Positions 1 through 5,936 of a DNA stretch of 9,065 nt are shown here, one piece after another (position 1 is the stretch's first letter; the number at the start of each line of letters is the position of its first letter). Both the position numbers and the translations under genes were made by a program. This DNA is from JBJELF01 sp051879015. Its GTDB lineage: Bacteria > Bacillota > Clostridia > Lachnospirales > Lachnospiraceae. A model generated the notes under the pieces. The model saw only the letters and a program-made list of their open reading frames with translations. It was not told the DNA's origin and searched no databases. Where the stretch lies: NCBI GenBank assembly GCA_051879015.1, contig JBJELF010000130.1:1-9065 (forward strand), read 5' to 3'.

Positions 1-112
1 TAGGTACTGATACGTTAGTCAGGAATTTACGCCTATGGAGTATACAAGAACTTGTAAGTAGTATCTGAATTTATTCAGTACAAAAGCATATACGATGAAG
101 TAGGAATGAAAC
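1..112 (+). mobile_element. Decayed 3' end of an IS200/IS605-type tnpB element (partial, window edge)
   Basis: This stretch resembles the conserved tail of IS200/IS605-family tnpB genes and the overlapping guide-RNA scaffold. The block GGAATTTACGCCTATGGAG at about 23-41 and the later ATGAAGTAGGAATG (about 95-108) recall the pairs commonly seen there (forms like 'AATTTACGCCTGTGGAG' followed by 'ATGAAGCAGGAA'). A short frame starting Gly-Thr-Asp is open from position 3 to a stop at 66-68 and could be the last tnpB codons. A small hairpin, CTGAA-TTTA-TTCAG, lies at 65-78. The terminal palindrome expected at an intact right end is not visible afterwards, so the element looks truncated or eroded. 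The match is from memory, not from an alignment. Confidence 0.42.
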
Positions 113-160
113 GTAAAAGTTTATAACTTTTTTATAAGTTTTCAGTAACGGTGCAGGACT

Positions 161-400
161 ATGTATTTAAAGGAAAGAATTAAAAACTCAAAAGAGCTGG
201 AATTTGTCATATTCTGTATTGAGAGCATTGCAGAGAGATTGGGCGTGGATGCTGAGCGAATTTATGATGCCCTAACGGAAAAAAGTGATATTCTCAATGG
301 ATATATTGTTCCAGAATATGAGATGCTGCATACGCAAAGCAAAGAGTATATCGTAGATGATATTATTGAATTTATGAAAGAAAGAGGTGTGGAAGTATGA
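161..400 (+). CDS. DUF3791 domain protein (first of two), cassette gene 1
   Basis: A 79-residue acidic, all-alpha-looking protein that matches DUF3791 along its whole length. Visible hallmarks are the N-terminal helix 'EFVIFCIES' (14-22) and the C-terminal signature 'EMLHTQSKEYIVDDIIEFM' (54-72), where His-Thr-Gln-Ser and the following acidic helix are typical of the family. No signal peptide or membrane segment is present, so it should be cytoplasmic. The function of DUF3791 is not established; it is repeatedly found beside DUF3990 proteins, which suggests a partner, immunity or regulatory role (inference). The gene ends in an ATGA overlap with the DUF3990 gene, so the two are probably translationally coupled. 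The ribosome binding site (GCAGGA, about 153-158) is weak and close to the ATG. No convincing promoter was found upstream. Confidence 0.82.
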   Translation: MYLKERIKNSKELEFVIFCIESIAERLGVDAERIYDALTEKSDILNGYIVPEYEMLHTQSKEYIVDDIIEFMKERGVEV

Positions 401-870
401 TTCTTTATCATGGTTCTTTTTTGGAAATTGCTAAACCTGATTTGGAGCATTCCAGACCCAATGTGGATTTTGGGCGTGGATTTTACACTACACCGATCTA
501 CGAACAGGCTGTGAAGTGGTGTGGAAAATTTAAGCGGCGTGGCAAGGAGGGCATTGTTTCTAGATACAAGTTTAATGAGACTGCTTACGATGAACTTAAA
601 GTAATGGAATTTGATTCGTATTCTGAGGAATGGTTAGATTTTATCCTTAATTGTCGCAGTGGTAAGGATACTTCAGATTATGATATTGTAATTGGTGGTG
701 TAGCAAACGATAAAGTGTTCAATACTATTGAGCTTTATTTTGACCATCTCATTGATAAAACAGAAGCAATTAACCGCTTGCGTTACGAAAAGCCTAATTT
801 GCAGATTTGTTTTCGCACTGAAACTGCGATTGGAAAGTATCTACATTTTGAAGGGAGTCAACAGGTATGA
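397..870 (+). CDS. DUF3990 protein, putative ADP-ribosyltransferase-like effector/toxin, cassette gene 2
   Basis: A 157-residue soluble protein of the DUF3990 family, whose fold is grouped with ADP-ribosyltransferases. Conserved blocks are 'LYHGS' (3-7, His5), 'SRPNVDFGRGFYTT' (19-32, Tyr30), 'YDIVIGGVANDKVF' (95-108) and 'QICFRTETAI' (136-145, Glu142). The order His, then Gly-x-Gly-Phe-Tyr-x-Thr, then a late Gln/Glu block resembles the H-Y-E/Q layout of NAD-binding ADP-ribosyltransferases. That these residues are catalytic is inference from the family pattern. The length is normal and all blocks are intact, so the gene looks functional. It overlaps its upstream and downstream neighbours by ATGA (397-400 and 867-870), giving a DUF3791-DUF3990-DUF3791 unit. 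Overlap with small flanking partners suits a toxin held in check by co-translated proteins, but the target, NAD use and toxicity are unknown. Confidence 0.8.
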   Translation: MILYHGSFLEIAKPDLEHSRPNVDFGRGFYTTPIYEQAVKWCGKFKRRGKEGIVSRYKFNETAYDELKVMEFDSYSEEWLDFILNCRSGKDTSDYDIVIGGVANDKVFNTIELYFDHLIDKTEAINRLRYEKPNLQICFRTETAIGKYLHFEGSQQV

Positions 871-1097
871 ATGCAAATTCTATTTTACTGCAAAAAAAAT
901 ACACCCGTGTAGTTGCATGTTTTTCTGAAAAGACGGGAATCTCTTTGGATGATGCCCTTGCATTCTTTTATCATTCGGAGGTGTATCGTCTAGTGTGCGA
1001 AGGTGTTTCAGATATGCACTGTATGAGTGACGAATATCTTGCGGCAGAACTTGAAATGGAGTATCAAATGAGAGAAATCAAAGATAAGAGTTTATAA
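867..1097 (+). CDS. DUF3791-type protein (second, divergent), cassette gene 3
   Basis: A 76-residue small soluble protein. The segment 'GISLDDALAFFYHSEVYRLV' (about 24-43) followed by 'EGVSDMHCMSDEYLAAEL' (about 45-62) is a recurring sequence type found downstream of DUF3990 genes and usually placed in DUF3791. It differs clearly from the first DUF3791 protein (no His-Thr-Gln-Ser signature), so the two are not a recent duplication. Its ATG lies in the ATGA overlap with the DUF3990 stop, and an AGGGAG-like sequence at about 852-857 could serve as its ribosome binding site. Its stop overlaps the next ATG as TAATG. The role is unknown; a co-factor or antidote for the DUF3990 protein is the simplest guess. 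Confidence 0.72.
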   Translation: MNANSILLQKKYTRVVACFSEKTGISLDDALAFFYHSEVYRLVCEGVSDMHCMSDEYLAAELEMEYQMREIKDKSL

Positions 1098-1177
1098 TGG
1101 GTCAGAGGGATGTGGCGATATTAGCCTACCTGCAGGACCGCTTTTGCCTGCTCCAGTCCAGAGGATGGTTCAGTTAA
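1097..1177 (+). CDS. Tiny open frame (26 codons) in TAATG overlap with the cassette, possibly truncated gene
   Basis: An ATG overlapping the stop of the preceding gene (TAATG, 1095-1099) opens a 26-codon frame beginning Met-Gly-Gln-Arg-Asp-Val and containing 'ILAYLQDRFCLLQSRGW'. I do not recognise it. The overlap would allow reinitiation by ribosomes leaving the DUF3791 gene, and the amphipathic Leu/Phe/Tyr-rich middle could be a short helix. It may be a genuine micropeptide, the N-terminal stump of a lost fourth cassette gene, or chance. There is no independent strong ribosome binding site. It lies in a stretch that is about 56% G+C (1121-1170), above its surroundings, which hints at a different origin. 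Confidence 0.2.
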   Translation: MGQRDVAILAYLQDRFCLLQSRGWFS

Positions 1178-1193
1178 TTCGCAAATGTGGGTG

Positions 1194-1222
1194 CTGACTC
1201 CAATGAAGCTCTCGTTTATAGT
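1194..1222 (+). promoter_or_regulatory. Putative sigma-A-type promoter for the ArsC/Spx-like gene
   Basis: CTGACT (1194-1199) and TATAGT (1217-1222) are separated by 17 bases, an optimal spacing with 4/6 and 5/6 matches to the consensus. Transcription would start near 1229 and give a leader of about 60 bases before the ATG at 1292. This placement argues that the longer frame opening with GTG at 1187 is not the real start. Evidence is sequence similarity only. Confidence 0.33.
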
Positions 1223-1291
1223 GGAATGTGTATGGGGAAAGATGCAGAATGTGCAATAGAAGAGGATTTTTGTATGATTGGAGATGAAAAA

Positions 1292-1642
1292 ATGCTATTT
1301 ATATGTTACCCTAAATGTTCAACCTGTCAGAAGGCTAAGAAATGGCTGGATGGACATAATATAGAATATACAGAGCGTCATATTGTGGAGAATCATCCCT
1401 CTTATGACGAATTAAATGAGTGGTATGAAAAGAGCGGACTTCCAGTGAAGAAGTTTTTCAATACCAGTGGTCTACTTTATAAAGAAATGAAGCTTAAGGA
1501 CAAGCTTCCAACAATGAGTGCAGAGGAACAGTTACGCTTATTGGAAACAAATGGAATGCTTGTGAAACGTCCGCTTGTTGTAAATGGAGATATTGTGCTT
1601 GTAGGCTTCAAGGAAGTAGAGTGGACTGAAAAATTATTATAG
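1292..1642 (+). CDS. ArsC/Spx-family thioredoxin-fold protein (arsenate reductase-like)
   Basis: A 116-residue protein of the ArsC/Spx/YffB family. The first strand runs into a redox loop, 'CYPKCSTCQKAKKWL' (5-19), where Cys9 occupies the ArsC catalytic cysteine position and Cys9-x-x-Cys12 forms a CxxC pair as in Spx. 'FFNTSGLLYKEM' (55-66) and the cis-proline segment 'VKRPLVV' (91-97) are also family signatures, and Arg93 corresponds to a conserved arginine. Members are cytoplasmic thiol reductases or, for Spx, RNA-polymerase-binding regulators. Sequence alone does not decide which; no ars genes are nearby, so arsenate reduction is not supported by context. The start was chosen at ATG 1292 because GGAGA lies 8 bases upstream and the protein then begins like its relatives. 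ATG 1274, preceded by AGAGGA, is an alternative; a GTG at 1187 is unlikely. Confidence 0.85.
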   Translation: MLFICYPKCSTCQKAKKWLDGHNIEYTERHIVENHPSYDELNEWYEKSGLPVKKFFNTSGLLYKEMKLKDKLPTMSAEEQLRLLETNGMLVKRPLVVNGDIVLVGFKEVEWTEKLL

Positions 1643-1704
1643 TTGTAAAGTGAGGTGATTTATCATAGCAGAAAATCGGAAGGAAGCATGAGGGGTGTAA
1701 AAGG

Positions 1705-2871
1705 ATGGAATTTGATTTTGAGACGCTGGTAGAGAGGAGACCCGCAAATTTGAAACGGATGCTGATGCCAGGAGAGATTGTAGATGCTGGTAATATCAGT
1801 TTTAATGGGGCGGAACCGGATTTTAAGACAGCTCCTGTGATAGAAGCAGCAGTAACACAATTTGCCAGAAAAGGATTGTATGGATTTACCATATGTGATG
1901 AAACCTATGAGAATGCAGTCGTATGGTGGATGAAACACAGCAGAAAGACAGAAATTCGACCAGAGTGGATTGTTCCTACGTTGGGTACGATTTATTCAGT
2001 GGCTACGGCAATCCGTCTATGTACAAGGGAGAGTGAGGGAATCATTGTGACAACCCCTGTCTATAACAGATATAAGCAGGCAGCAGATCGTCTCAATAGA
2101 AAAACAGTTGATTGTCCGTTAATTCAGGAAGAGACTACATACCATATGGATTTTGCTGCGATTGAGGAGGCTATGCAAGAGTCGACGAATCGCTTATTGA
2201 TTATCTGTAATCCTCATAATCCCATTGGACAGATATGGCGTACAGAGGAACTTGAACAATTGGCGGAACTGGCGAATAGATATGATGTCACGGTTTTTGC
2301 AGATGAAATTTTTGGGGATAATTGTTATCAAGGGCTTCAATGTCCCTGTTACTTGGACGTAAAAGGTGCAGCCAAGCATGCTATTGTGGCAACATCCCTT
2401 GGAAAAGCGTTTGGTTTTACAGGTGTCAATCATGCTAATATTTTGATTGCGGATGATGATTTGCGGGAGCAATTTATAGACCGTAGAACAAGAGATCATT
2501 ATGGCAGTATCGATCCGATGATTTATGAATGTGTATTGGCGGCCTATCGTCAGGAAGGAATGGCATGGGTGGAAGCTTCCAATCGATATGTGGAGGAAAA
2601 CATTCGGCGTATCCGCCTTTTTTTTGAGAAAAATTTTCCTAATGTGAAGATTTATGGTGGTCAAGGTGGATACATACTTTGGATGGATTGGAGGGCATAT
2701 TTCTCCTCAGAAAAAGAACTAATGGATTTTTTGATTCAGAAGGCTCATTTTTGTGTGGGAGAAGGAAGTGATTATAACAGACCGGGATTTACCCGAATGT
2801 GCGTTGCAAGTCCATGGTACTGTATTGAGAAAGCTTTGGAGGATTTGAAGGCGGCATTCCATTTCTTGTAG
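1705..2871 (+). CDS. PLP-dependent aminotransferase, PatB/MalY-like C-S lyase (cystathionine beta-lyase type)
   Basis: A 388-residue fold-type I PLP enzyme, the usual length for the PatB/MalY group. Visible features are 'GLYGFTICDETY' (57-68), the substrate/PLP stretch 'TTPVYNRY' (116-123), 'NPHNPIGQIW' (169-178), Asp200 in 'FADEIF' that would contact the pyridine nitrogen, the Schiff-base Lys234 in 'SLGKAFGFTG', and Arg364 in 'TRMCVASP' as the carboxylate-binding arginine. Family members cleave carbon-sulfur bonds of cystathionine, cysteine or S-conjugates to pyruvate, ammonia and a thiol; some act as aminotransferases. The N-terminal family motif, usually close to 'ADMDF', reads 'FNGAEPDF' (33-40), so this is a divergent branch and its substrate is uncertain. 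GAGGGG at 1690-1695 supports the start. It lies 62 bases after the ArsC-like gene and precedes tldD. Soluble; no signal peptide. Confidence 0.83.
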   Translation: MEFDFETLVERRPANLKRMLMPGEIVDAGNISFNGAEPDFKTAPVIEAAVTQFARKGLYGFTICDETYENAVVWWMKHSRKTEIRPEWIVPTLGTIYSVATAIRLCTRESEGIIVTTPVYNRYKQAADRLNRKTVDCPLIQEETTYHMDFAAIEEAMQESTNRLLIICNPHNPIGQIWRTEELEQLAELANRYDVTVFADEIFGDNCYQGLQCPCYLDVKGAAKHAIVATSLGKAFGFTGVNHANILIADDDLREQFIDRRTRDHYGSIDPMIYECVLAAYRQEGMAWVEASNRYVEENIRRIRLFFEKNFPNVKIYGGQGGYILWMDWRAYFSSEKELMDFLIQKAHFCVGEGSDYNRPGFTRMCVASPWYCIEKALEDLKAAFHFL

Positions 2872-2905
2872 TAATCGGTAGGATAGCTTCGATTAGGGAA
2901 ATTTG

Positions 2906-2934
2906 TTGAAACGTAGGATCTTTGTTGTTAGAAG
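2906..2934 (+). promoter_or_regulatory. Possible weak promoter ahead of tldD
   Basis: TTGAAA (2906-2911) and TAGAAG (2929-2934), spaced by 17 bases, lie in the 137-base gap between the PLP enzyme gene and the preferred tldD start. The -10 box is only 4/6. If it is used, tldD-tldE could be transcribed separately, with a leader of roughly 70 bases. Otherwise read-through from upstream is expected, because no terminator hairpin is visible in the gap. Confidence 0.25.
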
Positions 2935-3008
2935 ATGTAAACAATCATTCTCTGATGATGGGTAGAAGTGCGAAAAAAGAATCGGATAGGGTGAGAGGGA
3001 GATACAGA

Positions 3009-4385
3009 ATGATTCGGAAAGAAGAAATAAGACGGGTGTTGGAATATGCCCAAGCAGAGGGGATTGAATTTGCTGAACTTTTTCTTGAGGACCGGGAGGA
3101 AACGAATATTCCTTGTGTTAGTCGCATTGTGCAAGGAGTAAAGAGTCTGCGAATCTATGGAGTCGGATTGTATTTGATTCATGGTCTTCAGAAGGTGTAT
3201 TTATATACGAATCAGGTGACGCAGGCGAGTCTTATGGAACTAGTGAAAAAGGGAGCAGAGATGCTCGAAACGGAGAGGAGAGCAGAACAAGCAGGAATTG
3301 TGCTGACAGAGAAATATTGGCATAATCCCTGTCCAGTCGTGTATTATCCGTCCGAGATAGAAAATCAGAGAAAAATCCGAGTATTGTTGGAAGCAGATCA
3401 GGCAGCTAGAAGTACAGATATTTCAGTGCGCTCTCTCAATTTGAATTATTTTGATACGGATCAGAGGGTATTGATTGCCAATACAGAGGGATTGTATACC
3501 ACGGACAGAAGAGTGACTTCACGTATTCGGATGCAGGTTGTGGTGGGAGATGGAGAGGATGCTTATGGTACTTGGGATGATTATACCAAGGCTCAAGGCT
3601 TTGAAGCTTTTCAGCAGAATGAGGAGTATACAGAGTTTGCTCGGGATATGATTGTGCGAGCAAACCGAATCCGCACAGCAGATACGATTCGACCTTGTAC
3701 GGTTCCTGTGGTTTTGGCAGCAGGTGGCTGTGGTACATTGTGGCATGAAAGTTGTGGCCATTCTTTGGAGGCGATTGCGATTGTGCATAAGGGTAGTGCA
3801 TTTGTAGATAAAATTGGTGAGAAGGTGGCAAGTAGTCGGGTCACACTGGTGGATGATGGAACGCTTTCGGGACAATATGGCTCAGCGGCAATTGATGATG
3901 AGGGTCATCCAAGACAGCGTAATGTACTGATTGAAAATGGAGTATTGAAGTCCTATATGTGTGATCGGTATTACGGAAAGCTTCTAGGTATGGAAAGTAC
4001 TGGAAATGGAAGAAGGCAAAATTATACTTATGCGCCGGTTCCTCGAATGACGAATACCTGTTTGGCAGAGGGAACGGATGAGGAAGCGGAAATCCTTGGT
4101 TCAGTGGAAGACGGGTTATATGTAGAGAGTATTGGCGGTGGATTTGGTGGTATGCAGTTTTCGCTGGAAGTGAAAGAGGGATTTTGGATTAAACATGGAA
4201 AAATAGACCGACAGGTGAAGAATATTATGCTGACTGGAAATGGAATTGATGTGATTAAGCGGATTGACCGAGTAGGTCGGAAGCTGAGCTATGAAAAGGG
4301 CGGCTTCTGTGGTGCATCTTCTGGTCTTGTACCTACGACAACTCCACAACCCATGGTTCGGATTTCTCATATGGCGATTGGATAG
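3009..4385 (+). CDS. tldD: TldD-type zinc metalloprotease subunit
   Basis: A 458-residue TldD homologue, the catalytic half of the TldD/TldE protease. The active-site motif HExxxH is complete: His246-Glu247-Ser-Cys-Gly-His251, followed by 'SLEAIAIVHKGSAFVDKIGE'. Downstream are 'VDDGTLSGQYGSAAIDDEG', the 'ESIGGGFGGMQFSLEVKEG' strand region and the C-terminal 'GGFCGASSG', whose Cys434 matches the third zinc ligand known from E. coli TldD. In characterised systems TldD/TldE trims unfolded or extended peptides in the cytoplasm, including leader peptides of modified peptides such as microcin B17 and the antitoxin CcdA. The ATG at 3009 is preferred because GAGGGAG (2995-3001) precedes it by 7 bases and the protein then starts 'MIRKEEIRRVLEYAQ' as expected. 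A TTG at 2922 would add 29 residues unlike the family. tldE follows 71 bases downstream. Confidence 0.92.
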   Translation: MIRKEEIRRVLEYAQAEGIEFAELFLEDREETNIPCVSRIVQGVKSLRIYGVGLYLIHGLQKVYLYTNQVTQASLMELVKKGAEMLETERRAEQAGIVLTEKYWHNPCPVVYYPSEIENQRKIRVLLEADQAARSTDISVRSLNLNYFDTDQRVLIANTEGLYTTDRRVTSRIRMQVVVGDGEDAYGTWDDYTKAQGFEAFQQNEEYTEFARDMIVRANRIRTADTIRPCTVPVVLAAGGCGTLWHESCGHSLEAIAIVHKGSAFVDKIGEKVASSRVTLVDDGTLSGQYGSAAIDDEGHPRQRNVLIENGVLKSYMCDRYYGKLLGMESTGNGRRQNYTYAPVPRMTNTCLAEGTDEEAEILGSVEDGLYVESIGGGFGGMQFSLEVKEGFWIKHGKIDRQVKNIMLTGNGIDVIKRIDRVGRKLSYEKGGFCGASSGLVPTTTPQPMVRISHMAIG

Positions 4386-4416
4386 AGTAACATAACATGG
4401 AATGGTATTTTGCTTA

Positions 4417-4434
4417 TTGGGGTTGAATGCCCAA
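4417..4434 (+). promoter_or_regulatory. Small hairpin just ahead of the tldE ribosome binding site
   Basis: TTGGG (4417-4421) and CCCAA (4430-4434) can pair with an 8-base loop, ending a few bases before the GGAAGGGAG ribosome binding site (4438-4446). No T-run follows, so it is not a terminator. It might affect processing or translation between tldD and tldE, or be incidental. Confidence 0.22.
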
Positions 4435-4456
4435 CAAGGAAGGGAGAAAATGAAAA

Positions 4457-5854
4457 ATGAGGGAATTAGCTCAATATCGTGCTGTCATGTTCCATTTGCC
4501 AGAGGGCTGCAAGGATGCGGAGGTGGAAGCGGAGAAGCAGAAAGTATTATCGGTGGAAATAGTAGGTGGCATTCCTGATATTATGGGATTTAGTGAGCAA
4601 ACAGAATTATTTGTAAGGGCATCGGGCGAGAGAACGGGTATGGTATATACTCAGAAATTGGATGAGGAGCCGCAGCAGGTAATTCGACAAGCATTGAGAA
4701 ACAGTGAGGCGGCACAGAGTAAAGAGGCGGAGCCGATGTGTACGCCAAAGATTTGGCAGATGCTGAAAGAGAGCATGGCTAATACTGGATGTATCAGCAA
4801 GGATTTTGTACTGACTAAGGAAGAAGAAATTAGGGAACTTTCGGTGAAAGAGTTGTTTGATTATGCAAAATGGCTTTGTAGGGAGTTGGAGAAGGCGTGT
4901 GGAATGGGTGATTGCGTGCGGGTTTGCTTGAGCCAGACGATTAGTACTATGGGGGTAGTAAATTCTTGGGGGATGGATGTGACGGCATCTACGGAACGAT
5001 TTGTAGTTGGGGTAAGGACAGACAGTGGCTATAGCGGATATCTGTCTGCGTTGTGTTTGGAAGAAATCAATGCTGAATTTTTTATTCGAGAGATGCATCG
5101 GCAGCAGAAAGAGCTTCCTATTGTTCCTTCAAAAGCGGGTACCTACCGAGCTGTCCTAGCATCAAGTGTGGTCAACAATATTTTAATCACAGCTTGGCAG
5201 ATGTTCACTGGGAATAGAGCGCAGAATGGGAGTACGCCTTTATATGGAAAAGAAGGACAGCAGATTTTTTCTTCCTGTGTGACGATTCGGGATTATAAAG
5301 GTGGTAGAGACAGCGCTAATCCGATTATTTGTGGATTTTCTTGGCAGATTGACTGTGAGGGAGTGCCCAGTCAGGATTTAACTTTAGTGGAACATGGTGT
5401 GCTCAAAGGATGGATGCATAATTTATCCACTGCCTCAGCAGCAGGTGTCATATCTACGGGAAATGCCGGAAGGAAGACCTTGCTGAGTGGAAATATCCAT
5501 ACCGACATGCAGATTATGCCGAAAAATTTTACAATGGAATCAGGAGAGGCCGAGTTGGAAGAATTAATTGCAGCTTGTGGTGACGGTGTGTATATTTTTG
5601 AAAATTATGATCCGTTCCATGCGTTGAATGTGGTCAGCGGTGATTTTTCATTTCCTTGCAAGGGAATTCAAATCAGAAATGGAAAGATGGTGGGAATCAT
5701 GGAGGGATTGACAATGAGTGGAAATGTATGCAGCTTGTTTTCCCATGTGGAAATAATGGGAAAAGACAGGGTAATCAATCCACTGGTGATGTATGACAGT
5801 TATGAGGTGTCTGGTCCTGCCATGTTGGTCAGTGAACTGAAAATCGGTGGGTGA
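4457..5854 (+). CDS. tldE: TldE/PmbA-type protease subunit (non-catalytic partner of TldD)
   Basis: A 465-residue member of the TldD/PmbA family without an HExxxH motif, as expected for TldE, which shapes the substrate channel of the heterodimer. Family blocks include 'LFVRASGERTGMVYTQ' near residues 51-66, 'NSWGMDVTASTERFVVGV' in the middle, 'AVLASSVVNNILITAWQMF', 'TLVEHGVLKGWMHNLSTAS' and the C-terminal stretch 'VVSGDFSFPCKGIQIRNGK' followed by 'EGLTMSGN'. The last residues, 'PAMLVSELKIGG', match the usual beta-strand ending. The ATG at 4457 has GGGAG 10 bases upstream. An ATG at 4450 is in another frame that soon diverges from the family, so it is rejected. The order tldD then tldE on one strand with a short gap suggests joint expression. 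Acts in the cytoplasm. Confidence 0.9.
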   Translation: MRELAQYRAVMFHLPEGCKDAEVEAEKQKVLSVEIVGGIPDIMGFSEQTELFVRASGERTGMVYTQKLDEEPQQVIRQALRNSEAAQSKEAEPMCTPKIWQMLKESMANTGCISKDFVLTKEEEIRELSVKELFDYAKWLCRELEKACGMGDCVRVCLSQTISTMGVVNSWGMDVTASTERFVVGVRTDSGYSGYLSALCLEEINAEFFIREMHRQQKELPIVPSKAGTYRAVLASSVVNNILITAWQMFTGNRAQNGSTPLYGKEGQQIFSSCVTIRDYKGGRDSANPIICGFSWQIDCEGVPSQDLTLVEHGVLKGWMHNLSTASAAGVISTGNAGRKTLLSGNIHTDMQIMPKNFTMESGEAELEELIAACGDGVYIFENYDPFHALNVVSGDFSFPCKGIQIRNGKMVGIMEGLTMSGNVCSLFSHVEIMGKDRVINPLVMYDSYEVSGPAMLVSELKIGG

Positions 5855-5936
5855 CAAAGAAGATAAGAAATGGGGGCGAAATTTGTGAAATTTTGCGATG
5901 TCCTAAGATATAGGATATATTACAGAAAAGAAATTG

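Noticed and set aside
115..133. A/T-rich hairpin AAAAGTT-TAT-AACTTTT with following Ts, considered as a terminator of the tnpB remnant
   Set aside because: The stem is almost entirely A-T and would be too unstable to call a terminator; the TATAAC and TATAAG boxes nearby lack suitable -35 partners as promoters.
728..928. Plus-strand frame of 66 codons spanning the junction of the DUF3990 gene and the next gene
   Set aside because: Out of frame with both conserved proteins and unrecognisable.
2194..2664. Minus-strand frame of 156 codons inside the PLP enzyme gene
   Set aside because: Shadow of a well-conserved gene whose motifs are all on the plus strand; no family resemblance.
4607..5098. 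Minus-strand frame of 163 codons inside tldE
   Set aside because: Lies entirely opposite conserved TldE coding sequence, has no recognisable domain and no start signals.
5901..5915. TCCTA/TAGGA hairpin downstream of tldE as its terminator
   Set aside because: Only five pairs, no following T-run; not enough for a terminator call.
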